Shown here piece by piece: positions 1 through 5,659 of a DNA stretch of 6,448 bases; the first letter of the stretch is position 1; each line of letters starts with the position of its first letter. Origin of the DNA: Desulfobacteraceae bacterium (GTDB taxonomy: Bacteria > Desulfobacterota > Desulfobacteria > Desulfobacterales > UBA11574). Below the pieces are notes generated by a model that saw only the letters and a program-made list of their open reading frames with translations, made no database searches and was not told the DNA's origin. The stretch covers positions 1 through 6,448 of the forward strand of contig JAOUGB010000141.1 of assembly GCA_029857875.1 (NCBI GenBank), written 5' to 3'. A program made the position numbers and the translations under genes.

Positions 1-513
1 CTGAAGAAATCCTCTTTGTTCGGCAATGAATCCGCCAATGGCGGGACCCAAACTCATTGAGGTGTAAAGGGCTGTAGTATACCAACCATATGAGCGTCCT
101 AAATGAGTGGTGGGAGAAAAATCAGCCACAAAGGCCATCATCGTCGGACCGAATGCTGCCACTCCGGCACCGAAAAAAAGATAGATCCACAAGAGTTGCA
201 TCGGCGTCTTGCTAAAATAAAGCAAAAATGAAGTGGCCGTCAGCACAACCAGACCAAGAGATGCAAACAGTTTTCGTCCAAAGCGGTCGGAGAGGATGCC
301 CAATGGCAAAGACAATATTCCGGCCATAAGCAAAAAAGCAGAGTTGATGAAGCCGATTTGAACGGTATCTGCACCGATAGATTTTGCATAAAGCGGGACC
401 ACGGGAAGGCGCATGTTTGAACCCAGATAACCGGCAAAAGCAACCCCGCAGCAAATAAAAAGTAAAGTACCATAAGACAGAGGGCGCCCCTTTCTATGCA
501 CAAAATTTTTCAT
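1..513 (-). CDS. MFS family transporter, N-terminal half (cut by window edge)
   Basis: Reading from an ATG at 513 the frame stays open to base 1, giving 171 residues with no stop, so the C-terminal half lies outside the window. The protein is an inner-membrane secondary transporter of the major facilitator superfamily. The hallmark motif A between TM2 and TM3 is visible as GILSDRFGRK at residues 72-81. Hydrophobic segments lie at about residues 15-32, 51-71, 82-100, 105-130 and 144-164, fitting the first five or so of the usual 12 helices. Helix 1 carries the G-x-N-x-R-x-P-V-x-P-x-Y signature (residues 31-42) seen in drug/sugar efflux-type members. The substrate cannot be read from the sequence. 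A GAGAGA stretch 5-10 bases before the ATG is a modest ribosome binding site. The 333-base gap to the upstream gene on the same strand suggests independent transcription. Family assignment is secure; subfamily is not. Confidence 0.9.
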   Translation of the reverse strand, partial: MKNFVHRKGRPLSYGTLLFICCGVAFAGYLGSNMRLPVVPLYAKSIGADTVQIGFINSAFLLMAGILSLPLGILSDRFGRKLFASLGLVVLTATSFLLYFSKTPMQLLWIYLFFGAGVAAFGPTMMAFVADFSPTTHLGRSYGWYTTALYTSMSLGPAIGGFIAEQRGFLQ

Positions 514-597
514 TGAAATCTCTCAGAGAGTAAACTTCATCCATCTGGTAGGGAGAAACCATACTTTTACCATGAAAATCTGTATCTGACCCCGGAA

Positions 598-625
598 AAG
601 ATATCCTAAATAGAGCGATTATCAA
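598..625 (-). promoter_or_regulatory. Candidate sigma70-type promoter for the MFS gene
   Basis: On the minus strand TTGATA (620-625, 5 of 6 to the -35 consensus) is followed after 16 bases by TATCTT (598-603, 4 of 6 to the -10 consensus). A transcript would start near 590 and carry a leader of about 77 bases before the ATG at 513. Such matches are common by chance in AT-rich DNA, so this is only a candidate. Its position in the gap supports separate expression of the transporter. Confidence 0.3.
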
Positions 626-667
626 GAAAAATCGAATCCCCGCTATGCCTTTTGAAGATACATACAG

Positions 668-691
668 AAAAAAATCCTATCATCAATGATA
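668..691 (-). terminator. Weak candidate terminator after the large membrane protein gene
   Basis: On the minus strand the inverted repeat TATCAT-TG-ATGATA (678-691) is followed within a few bases by seven T (668-674). The stem is entirely AT-rich but for one C/G pair per arm, and a two-base loop cannot form fully, so the real hairpin would be short. It lies about 155 bases beyond the stop codon of the 1034-residue gene. This is a position-appropriate but weak terminator. Confidence 0.2.
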
Positions 692-846
692 AACGAGAGC
701 AATTAAGAGCAGATTGTATTGAAGATTTCGAGATTAAATTGAAACATTTGAAGGTGCTCTATGTTGCGTACCTAAGGGGGGTAAGATGCTATTTTATGAA
801 ATTGAAAATCACGACTGGAAAAATTCAATAAATACCCTCAAACATC

Positions 847-3800
847 TCATTTTCTGTCAATTGGCGGCGAAAATTCCGGGTTGGCAAGACCGTTGAACCC
901 ATTTGCGGTGTGCGTCTCGCTGAATTCTTCGCTGAGCACCAAACGTTTGATTTGTTCAAGGTACTCTTCATAGCGTGAGAGGTAAAACGACAGGGGGCGA
1001 GGAAAGTTGATTCCCAGAATACCGTCAATAAACATCTGACTAATTTCACGGTGGCGCTGAAGAGTGTATTGTGAGCTTACCATGATGTGACGCTCATCTT
1101 CGGAAAGCGTGCGCAAGAATTGCGGCAGAGCGACACGGGAACGCGGCTGATACATCCAGAAGTATAGCATATCCATGGCATGGATCATGATAATTTTTTC
1201 CAAATCCCGGGCTTCAGCATTTGCTTTCCGATTCACATCGGATGAATACCCAAGAATTTTGAAAGACTCCACATTCGGATAGAGCAGTTCCAGTTGAGCA
1301 TAAATGTCCAAAAGCTCTCTGAACTTGTTTTTGTACTCCCGCAAACGCGTCCGGATATTCTTGTACCGGTCGGCCGTTCCTTCTATGAAACCGGCAACAA
1401 AATCGGATGCGGCTTTGGATATGATCGCTGCCCACTTTTGCAGAATATCATTGACGCCCACCGTACCGGACATGGTTAGGATGCCGCCGATACCGGCATT
1501 CAATAATACGGCCACGGGAATTGACAGGAGACTGCGGAAGAAGTTTCCATAAACCGCGCCTTTGGGTAACCCCCGTAAAATATTATGGCTGGACAAATAG
1601 ATACCGTTGGCCAGCGCCATAAATGTATACAGAAGCACCGGGCTGGTCTCCGTCGTGATGCTAAACCCTCGATCCAATATCACGGTCTTTACCACGTAAT
1701 CCAGTAAAGGAACGGAGAAACCGGTAAAAAGCAGAGAATCCGTGATACGCGTCCAGCTGATGTAATCATTCCAATTCAAAAGCGGTGAGCGACGAAAGCC
1801 GCCACCTCCCAGGACAGATTGAAGAATATTGCGCAGTCCGGTAATTCCGAACCAGATAAAGGCCCCCAGATAGGCCAACACCCACCAGTCCTTGGTAAGG
1901 GCAAAGGTTAGAAAAGCCGGGATAAATCCGATCAGTACCTTGAGAGCATTTTTCAGGTTGGAGTTCAAATAGCTCCAGCGCAATCCCCGCCATCTTTCCG
2001 GCGATTCCGGCGGCTTAAGATAGAGTCCGTTGACAATTTCCTTTTGAGCACCGCCAAGGGTCACGATGTTGCCCGGGCGGACCATGCGGGTAGAGGTGGC
2101 CTGGACCTGCCAGCCTTCCCGGTGTGCAACTCTCAATAGGCCGAAAACAGGAAAAATCGTTGCCAATCCGGATAGTATTTTGTCAAACGGTCTGCCCGCT
2201 TCATGTGGAACATAAACCGTGTATTTGTAGGCATTGATTCTAATGGGAATGGTCTCACGAACATCTCTTCGACAATCCAGTACAATTTGCCGCTGCGCCC
2301 GTTTCGGCAGCGTTTCCTTGATCGCCAGCCCCATCCCGTGAACTTTGGGGGAGCGGCCCGTAGAGTCGCTTCCGATCCTTGCTTTGAGCGGCTTTCCGGT
2401 GTAGTAAGATTTCAATATATCGATATCGTAGAGAATCGTGATCAATTTGTCTATTTGTTGGGTATTGTCCGAAGTTCCTGACCCTTTGAGATCCTCAATA
2501 ATCTCACGAATTATTTGCTTCAGACGAATCGGACTCCCTTCGTTGATCGCCTCCTGCAAACGGCTTATCTCAGCAATATGGGCGGTCTTGCCCGCGGAAT
2601 AATCTTTAAGATTGAATATCTCGAGTCTAGAGATCATCCCTTGGCAATCGTATAGAAGCTCAAGAACATCCCCGGCTTTCAAGTTGGTTAAATTCAGCGT
2701 CACCCGGTGCCCGGAATGGATCTGAGTAAGCCGTCCCAAAATTTCAAATGGATTCAGTCGCAACAGTTCCGGGACATCCGGACCATCGTCGGGCATCTCG
2801 GGATACCTGATCTCGGGATTTTTTTCGGGTTCCAGATAACCGTCGATGACGGATTCGAGGTCCAGCGTGTTCATCGACTCGATCCATTGGGTGATGGTAT
2901 TACGCCGTTCGGGACTTGCTGAGGGAAACTCTACCCTCATCCGCTCGGTTTTCCCTTGCAACACCTTCAGCATCTGGTCGTGAATGAATTTCGCCAGATG
3001 CAATCTCGACTTCTGCCCGATACCCACATACGCCAGAAATTCTTGTTTATCAATCGGAGGCAACTCGATTCCGTAAGTCCGATTAATCTCCAGCCGGTGG
3101 CTTTCATTAAATTTCTTTCGAAGCGCCGGGACATATTCCTGTTGATACAACGATACCTTGCGGCCGGCCTCCATGATCTTCATGACCGTCGGTTCGGCAA
3201 GAAAGCAAAGGAATGCCTGTGCATCATTAAACCCGCGAGGAACCCATATCAACTGCACGTATTTGTCACGGAATCGTGCGAAAAACTCAATGCCGATTCG
3301 AATGTCGATGTTTAGAATTTTGGCGGCTTCAAGAAGTTCGGCCGCAAAACGCGGCTCGATAAAGTTGTAGTGGATCACCCGCAGGCGTTGGATACCTTTT
3401 ATCCATGCATCCATGATAAGATGGGTGGAAGACTTGCGCCCTTTTGTGTTGACATCATGTACGTGATCGTCAAATGCAATTTGATTCCAATCTTCGGGCA
3501 TTTCCAAAAGATGGTAGCGCTTGAGTTGCCGCCGAATGATGCTCGGTTTCCCGGATGCCGCTATCCGGAAGTCATGGGCCAGTTGGAGTTGCTTTCGGTA
3601 ATCGCCGTGAACCCGCACCAGGTCCTTCATGATTTGCAGTAACACCCTGGCGGTATTTTTGGGCATCGGGCCTTCGGCCGTATCGATCACTTCATTGCGC
3701 AACAAACGCAAAGCATTGATACGATCTTCAACCCCGCCGACTTCCAGAGAACTTAAGAGGTGGACAACCGCGTAGGCAATCCGCAACCCTCTGGTTTCGG

Positions 3801-3951
3801 TCATTTCTTTGATGCCGTGGGAGTGAAAATACGGATAGTAAAATCGGCGGGCGTACTTGGTGCTGCTTTTTCCTTGCAGCACGTCGTTGACGATTCGGAT
3901 CAGTTCGTGGTCGCGCTTATCAAAAAGAAATCCAGAGATTTTTTCGTTCAT
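847..3951 (-). CDS. Large membrane protein of unknown function with a PHP-like N-terminal region (1034 residues)
   Basis: I do not recognise this protein as a named gene. An intact frame runs from ATG at 3951 to TGA at 847-849. Residues 1-155 are charged and helical. Residues 156-550 read like a divergent PHP metallohydrolase barrel: D-H-V-H-D at 162-166 resembles the HxH motif, a strand/helix unit follows, GIE at 220-222 resembles the metal-binding glutamate, and GSDS at 527-530 resembles the final SDxH motif. The usual TDH motif reads IHY (193-195) and the last His is Thr, so catalysis is doubtful. Residues 551-660 form another soluble part. Hydrophobic segments at about 668-686, 690-708, 738-757, 770-788 and 804-828, with a weaker one at 840-857, indicate an inner-membrane anchor. 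A charged helical tail of about 175 residues with coiled-coil character follows. The ribosome binding site before this ATG is poor. The gene diverges from the DUF362 gene. That it is a membrane protein is firm; the PHP assignment is inferred. Confidence 0.85.
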   Translation of the reverse strand: MNEKISGFLFDKRDHELIRIVNDVLQGKSSTKYARRFYYPYFHSHGIKEMTETRGLRIAYAVVHLLSSLEVGGVEDRINALRLLRNEVIDTAEGPMPKNTARVLLQIMKDLVRVHGDYRKQLQLAHDFRIAASGKPSIIRRQLKRYHLLEMPEDWNQIAFDDHVHDVNTKGRKSSTHLIMDAWIKGIQRLRVIHYNFIEPRFAAELLEAAKILNIDIRIGIEFFARFRDKYVQLIWVPRGFNDAQAFLCFLAEPTVMKIMEAGRKVSLYQQEYVPALRKKFNESHRLEINRTYGIELPPIDKQEFLAYVGIGQKSRLHLAKFIHDQMLKVLQGKTERMRVEFPSASPERRNTITQWIESMNTLDLESVIDGYLEPEKNPEIRYPEMPDDGPDVPELLRLNPFEILGRLTQIHSGHRVTLNLTNLKAGDVLELLYDCQGMISRLEIFNLKDYSAGKTAHIAEISRLQEAINEGSPIRLKQIIREIIEDLKGSGTSDNTQQIDKLITILYDIDILKSYYTGKPLKARIGSDSTGRSPKVHGMGLAIKETLPKRAQRQIVLDCRRDVRETIPIRINAYKYTVYVPHEAGRPFDKILSGLATIFPVFGLLRVAHREGWQVQATSTRMVRPGNIVTLGGAQKEIVNGLYLKPPESPERWRGLRWSYLNSNLKNALKVLIGFIPAFLTFALTKDWWVLAYLGAFIWFGITGLRNILQSVLGGGGFRRSPLLNWNDYISWTRITDSLLFTGFSVPLLDYVVKTVILDRGFSITTETSPVLLYTFMALANGIYLSSHNILRGLPKGAVYGNFFRSLLSIPVAVLLNAGIGGILTMSGTVGVNDILQKWAAIISKAASDFVAGFIEGTADRYKNIRTRLREYKNKFRELLDIYAQLELLYPNVESFKILGYSSDVNRKANAEARDLEKIIMIHAMDMLYFWMYQPRSRVALPQFLRTLSEDERHIMVSSQYTLQRHREISQMFIDGILGINFPRPLSFYLSRYEEYLEQIKRLVLSEEFSETHTANGFNGLANPEFSPPIDRK

Positions 3952-3968
3952 AACAGGTCAATGATAAG

Positions 3969-3986
3969 AACTCGTTATATCGAGTT
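3969..3986. promoter_or_regulatory. Perfect 6+6 inverted repeat in the leader of the large membrane protein gene
   Basis: AACTCG and CGAGTT flank a six-base AT spacer (TTATAT). On the minus strand this lies 18-35 bases upstream of the ATG at 3951, where it could be a dimeric-regulator operator or an RNA hairpin close to the ribosome binding site. The 3974-3979 core also reads TATAAC on the minus strand, a good -10 match without a well-spaced -35. The symmetry is directly visible; the function is inferred. Confidence 0.35.
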
Positions 3987-4082
3987 GGGTTTATCCAAAA
4001 TTCAAGATTGTAGTTTTGTCAATATTTAGAAAAAAACGTGGGCTTCAATGACCCCCTCGCATCTATTTCTATTGAATTCCGG

Positions 4083-4111
4083 TTTACGCTTTTGATTAAC
4101 GTTATTATAAC
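4083..4111. promoter_or_regulatory. Palindrome containing -10-like boxes on both strands
   Basis: GTTATTATAAC (4101-4111) is a perfect palindrome around one central base. On the minus strand it contains a perfect TATAAT (4104-4109), pointing to the large membrane protein gene, but without a good -35. On the plus strand TTTACG (4083-4088) and TATAAC (4106-4111) are separated by 17 bases, a weak promoter-like pair about 390 bases upstream of the DUF362 gene. Either could be chance in this AT-rich sequence. Confidence 0.25.
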
Positions 4112-4245
4112 AGAATTGTAATAGCAAAATCTATGCCATTTTTAAAAAAAACGGTTCGGTCAATATAACAGCTTATTTAACCTAAGATTTTTGGGATGAT
4201 GTATAGACTTCTTACAAAATCAAAAACATATATCTATCAGAATTA

Positions 4246-4267
4246 TTTACAAAATGTAAAAAGCTTT
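4246..4267 (+). repeat. Left copy of an imperfect 21-22-base direct repeat
   Basis: This 22-base copy matches the one at 4435-4455 except for one extra T (4255) and one G/C difference (4263 versus 4451). Both copies contain a TTTAC-spacer-GTAAA palindrome. Low complexity weakens significance, but the CTTT tail is shared too. The copies flank the 165-base segment bounded by inverted repeats. Confidence 0.4.
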
Positions 4268-4270
4268 GCC

Positions 4271-4435
4271 AATTACCGAGCACCTTTCGATTGAAATGAA
4301 GCTCCCCGCTGCAAGCAGACGGGGTATCAAAATGGGATAGAATCTGTTTTTAAATCACTCACCGGGAGATTTTGAATTGGCCTCTAATTACATCTGAGCC
4401 AAACATCTTGACTTTGACAAAGGCAATCGGTAATT
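4271..4435. repeat. 165-base segment bounded by 17-base imperfect inverted repeats (MITE-like candidate)
   Basis: The left end reads AATTACCGAGCACCTTT (4271-4287). The right end, read on the minus strand from 4435 to 4419, is AATTACCGATTGCCTTT: 14 of 17 positions agree and the outer nine are identical. No gene fits inside; the interior holds a GC-rich hairpin (4304-4324) and the -35 box of the DUF362 promoter. Small size, no coding capacity and terminal inverted repeats resemble a miniature inverted-repeat element, but a single copy cannot establish mobility. The direct repeats outside are longer than usual target duplications. It may instead be a large cruciform or a duplicated regulatory region. 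Confidence 0.35.
4304..4324. repeat. GC-rich hairpin, likely an intergenic palindromic repeat
   Basis: CCCCG (4304-4308) pairs with CGGGG (4320-4324) and CTG (4309-4311) pairs with CAG (4316-4318), with a CAAG loop and one bulged A at 4319. It is an island of GC in AT-rich sequence. A T-run occurs only about 22 bases later (4346-4351), too far for a standard intrinsic terminator. Palindromes built on CCCCGC...GCGGGG are familiar to me from intergenic DNA of deltaproteobacteria, but copy number here cannot be judged. Confidence 0.45.
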
Positions 4436-4442
4436 TTACAAA
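4414..4442 (+). promoter_or_regulatory. Sigma70-like promoter of the DUF362 gene
   Basis: A perfect TTGACA (4414-4419) is followed after exactly 17 bases by TACAAA (4437-4442, 4 of 6 to consensus). A transcript would begin near 4449, leaving a leader of about 55 bases before the ATG at 4504. The perfect -35, ideal spacing and position before a gene with a strong ribosome binding site make this the best promoter candidate in the window. Confidence 0.5.
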
Positions 4443-4449
4443 AGTAAAA
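4434..4449. promoter_or_regulatory. Palindromic operator candidate over the -10 box
   Basis: TTTTACAAAAGTAAAA is a perfect inverted repeat with six-base arms and a four-base spacer. It covers the proposed -10 box and start of transcription of the DUF362 gene, where a bound dimeric repressor would block the promoter. A related site with five-base arms (TTTAC, five bases, GTAAA) lies at 4246-4260, about 190 bases upstream, so paired binding with DNA looping is possible. No regulator is encoded in the window. Confidence 0.4.
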
Positions 4450-4455
4450 ACCTTT
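4435..4455 (+). repeat. Right copy of the imperfect 21-22-base direct repeat
   Basis: This copy matches 4246-4267 apart from a one-base gap and one substitution. It overlaps the proposed -10 box and palindromic operator of the DUF362 gene and begins at the last base of the right inverted repeat of the 165-base segment. Confidence 0.4.
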
Positions 4456-4492
4456 CATAATTTATCGTAAAAACTTGAAAGACTACCCTACA

Positions 4493-4498
4493 GGGAGG
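4493..4498 (+). promoter_or_regulatory. Strong ribosome binding site of the DUF362 gene
   Basis: GGGAGG lies five bases before the ATG at 4504 and fits the 16S anti-Shine-Dalgarno very well. It decides this ATG as the start. Confidence 0.8.
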
Positions 4499-4503
4499 AT
4501 TCC

Positions 4504-5610
4504 ATGAAAAGCAACGTCTATTTTATTGATTTAAGGGCGTCCGCCAAAGAAAATCTTGTTGCAAAGCTGGCAAGGCTTCTGGATACCGCAGGCCTTTCCG
4601 AAACCGTTAAAGAAAGGGAGCTTGTTGCAGTGAAGCTTCATTTTGGAGAAAAGGGGAATACCGCCTTTATCCGGCCGGTATTTCTCCGAAAAATTGTGGA
4701 ATCAATAAAAAATATAGGCGGTTACCCGTTCTTAACCGATGCCAACACCTTGTATGCCGGGACTCGGAGCGATTCACCCCATCATCTGTCCACGGCCATT
4801 CAAAACGGTTTTGCCTATTCAGTGGTGAATGCCCCCATTATCATTGCCGATGGATTAAGGGGAAAAAGCGAAACCGCCGTTACCGTCAACCAGAAAAATT
4901 TTAAAAAAGTGTACATCGGATCTGATATTGTTGAAGCCGATACCCTGATATCGGTGGCACACTTTAAAGGACATGAACTTTCGGGTTTCGGAGGTGCCAT
5001 TAAAAACTTGGGAATGGGATGCGCTTCACGAAAAGGAAAGCTGGCGCAACACTCCACCGTTGCACCCAAAGTGGTCATGAAAAAATGTGTGGGTTGCGGG
5101 GACTGTCTTCCCCACTGTTCCCAGAAAGCCCTTTCACTGGAAAATGAAAAGGCGGTGCTGAACGCCAAAAAGTGTATCGGATGCGGTGAATGTATCCTTA
5201 TCTGTCCCAACAGCGCCATTGAAATTCAGTGGAACCAGGCTATACCGACCTTTCTGGAAAACATGGTGGAATACACCATGGGTGTTTTAAAAAATAAAAC
5301 AGACAAATTGTTGTCTGTAAATTTTATCACCCATGTATCCCCGGCATGCGACTGTTACGGCCACAACGATGCACCCATCGTCAGAGATATCGGCATCGTT
5401 GCTTCCAAAGATCCGGTGGCCATTGACCAGGCGTCAGTGGATCTTGTGAACCAGGAAGAAGCCCTTCCGGGATCATGCCTTGAGGTCAATACTGAAAAAG
5501 GCGGGGATAAATTCAGAGGGGTTTACCCGAATGTCGACTGGACTATCCAACTCGATTATGCCGAAAAACTTGGACTCGGAAGCCGTAACTATGAGCTGAC
5601 AAAAATATAA
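4504..5610 (+). CDS. DUF362 domain-containing 4Fe-4S protein
   Basis: This 368-residue protein is a DUF362 family member with a ferredoxin-type insert, probably cytoplasmic because no signal peptide or membrane segment is seen. The DUF362 part is recognised by VKLHFGEKGNTAFIRP (residues 43-58), the glycine-rich HFKGHELSGFGGAIKNLGMG (153-172) and, after the insert, DIGIVASKDPVAIDQAS (295-311). Residues 195-205 (C195, C198, C201, C205) and 224-234 (C224, C227, C230, C234, followed by Pro) are two CxxCxxCxxxC motifs, enough for two 4Fe-4S clusters. Further cysteines at 173, 282, 284 and 325 could matter; the CDCYGH stretch at 282-287 looks conserved-type. The family is widespread in anaerobes and its reaction is not established; electron transfer is an inference. 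The start is fixed by a strong ribosome binding site. It diverges from the large membrane protein gene and converges on the SIMPL gene. Confidence 0.93.
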   Translation: MKSNVYFIDLRASAKENLVAKLARLLDTAGLSETVKERELVAVKLHFGEKGNTAFIRPVFLRKIVESIKNIGGYPFLTDANTLYAGTRSDSPHHLSTAIQNGFAYSVVNAPIIIADGLRGKSETAVTVNQKNFKKVYIGSDIVEADTLISVAHFKGHELSGFGGAIKNLGMGCASRKGKLAQHSTVAPKVVMKKCVGCGDCLPHCSQKALSLENEKAVLNAKKCIGCGECILICPNSAIEIQWNQAIPTFLENMVEYTMGVLKNKTDKLLSVNFITHVSPACDCYGHNDAPIVRDIGIVASKDPVAIDQASVDLVNQEEALPGSCLEVNTEKGGDKFRGVYPNVDWTIQLDYAEKLGLGSRNYELTKI

Positions 5611-5659
5611 CCCGTCCGAAAATTTATTGTTTTGCAGCTCTTTCAGATATTGGCCGCGC

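Larger units (their letters stand above)
514..846. other. Intergenic region between the large membrane protein gene and the MFS gene
   Basis: No convincing gene lies in these 333 bases. They hold a sigma70-like promoter candidate reading toward the MFS gene (598-625, minus), a CCGGGGTCAGATACAG half-site (minus, about 580-595) resembling REP-type extragenic repeats, and a short AT-rich inverted repeat followed by a T-run (668-691, minus) that may end the transcript of the large gene. Stop codons in all frames and the AT-rich composition argue against a missed protein gene. Confidence 0.6.
3952..4503. other. AT-rich divergent regulatory spacer
   Basis: This 552-base spacer separates two divergent genes and is clearly more AT-rich than either. 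It contains no convincing protein gene. It is dense in short symmetrical elements: an inverted repeat before the minus gene (3969-3986), a palindrome around a perfect TATAAT (4101-4111), a GC-rich hairpin (4304-4324), a 165-base segment with inverted terminal repeats (4271-4435), and a promoter with an overlapping palindrome before the plus gene (4414-4449). The stretch from about 4115 to 4240 shows only AT-rich sequence with no structure I could identify. Confidence 0.7.

Noticed and set aside
786..896. 36-codon plus-strand open frame with a G-rich stretch before its ATG
   Set aside because: It runs antisense into the end of the large gene, has no recognisable family features, and frames of this length arise often by chance. 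The AAGGGGGG stretch is the only support.
3993..4022. TTGACA on the minus strand (4017-4022) as -35 of the large membrane protein gene
   Set aside because: No acceptable -10 box lies 16-18 bases downstream; the best reading is TTGGAT at 18 bases, only 3 of 6.
4196..4294. 32-codon plus-strand open frame in the divergent spacer
   Set aside because: AT-rich residue content, no good ribosome binding site, and it runs across the direct and inverted repeat ends, so it is probably chance.
4815..5219. 134-codon minus-strand open frame
   Set aside because: Lies entirely antisense to the well-supported DUF362 gene; its cysteine- and proline-rich translation mirrors the ferredoxin codons.
5611..5659. 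Bidirectional terminator between the convergent DUF362 and SIMPL genes
   Set aside because: The position is right, but I found no GC-rich hairpin followed by a T-run in these 49 bases.
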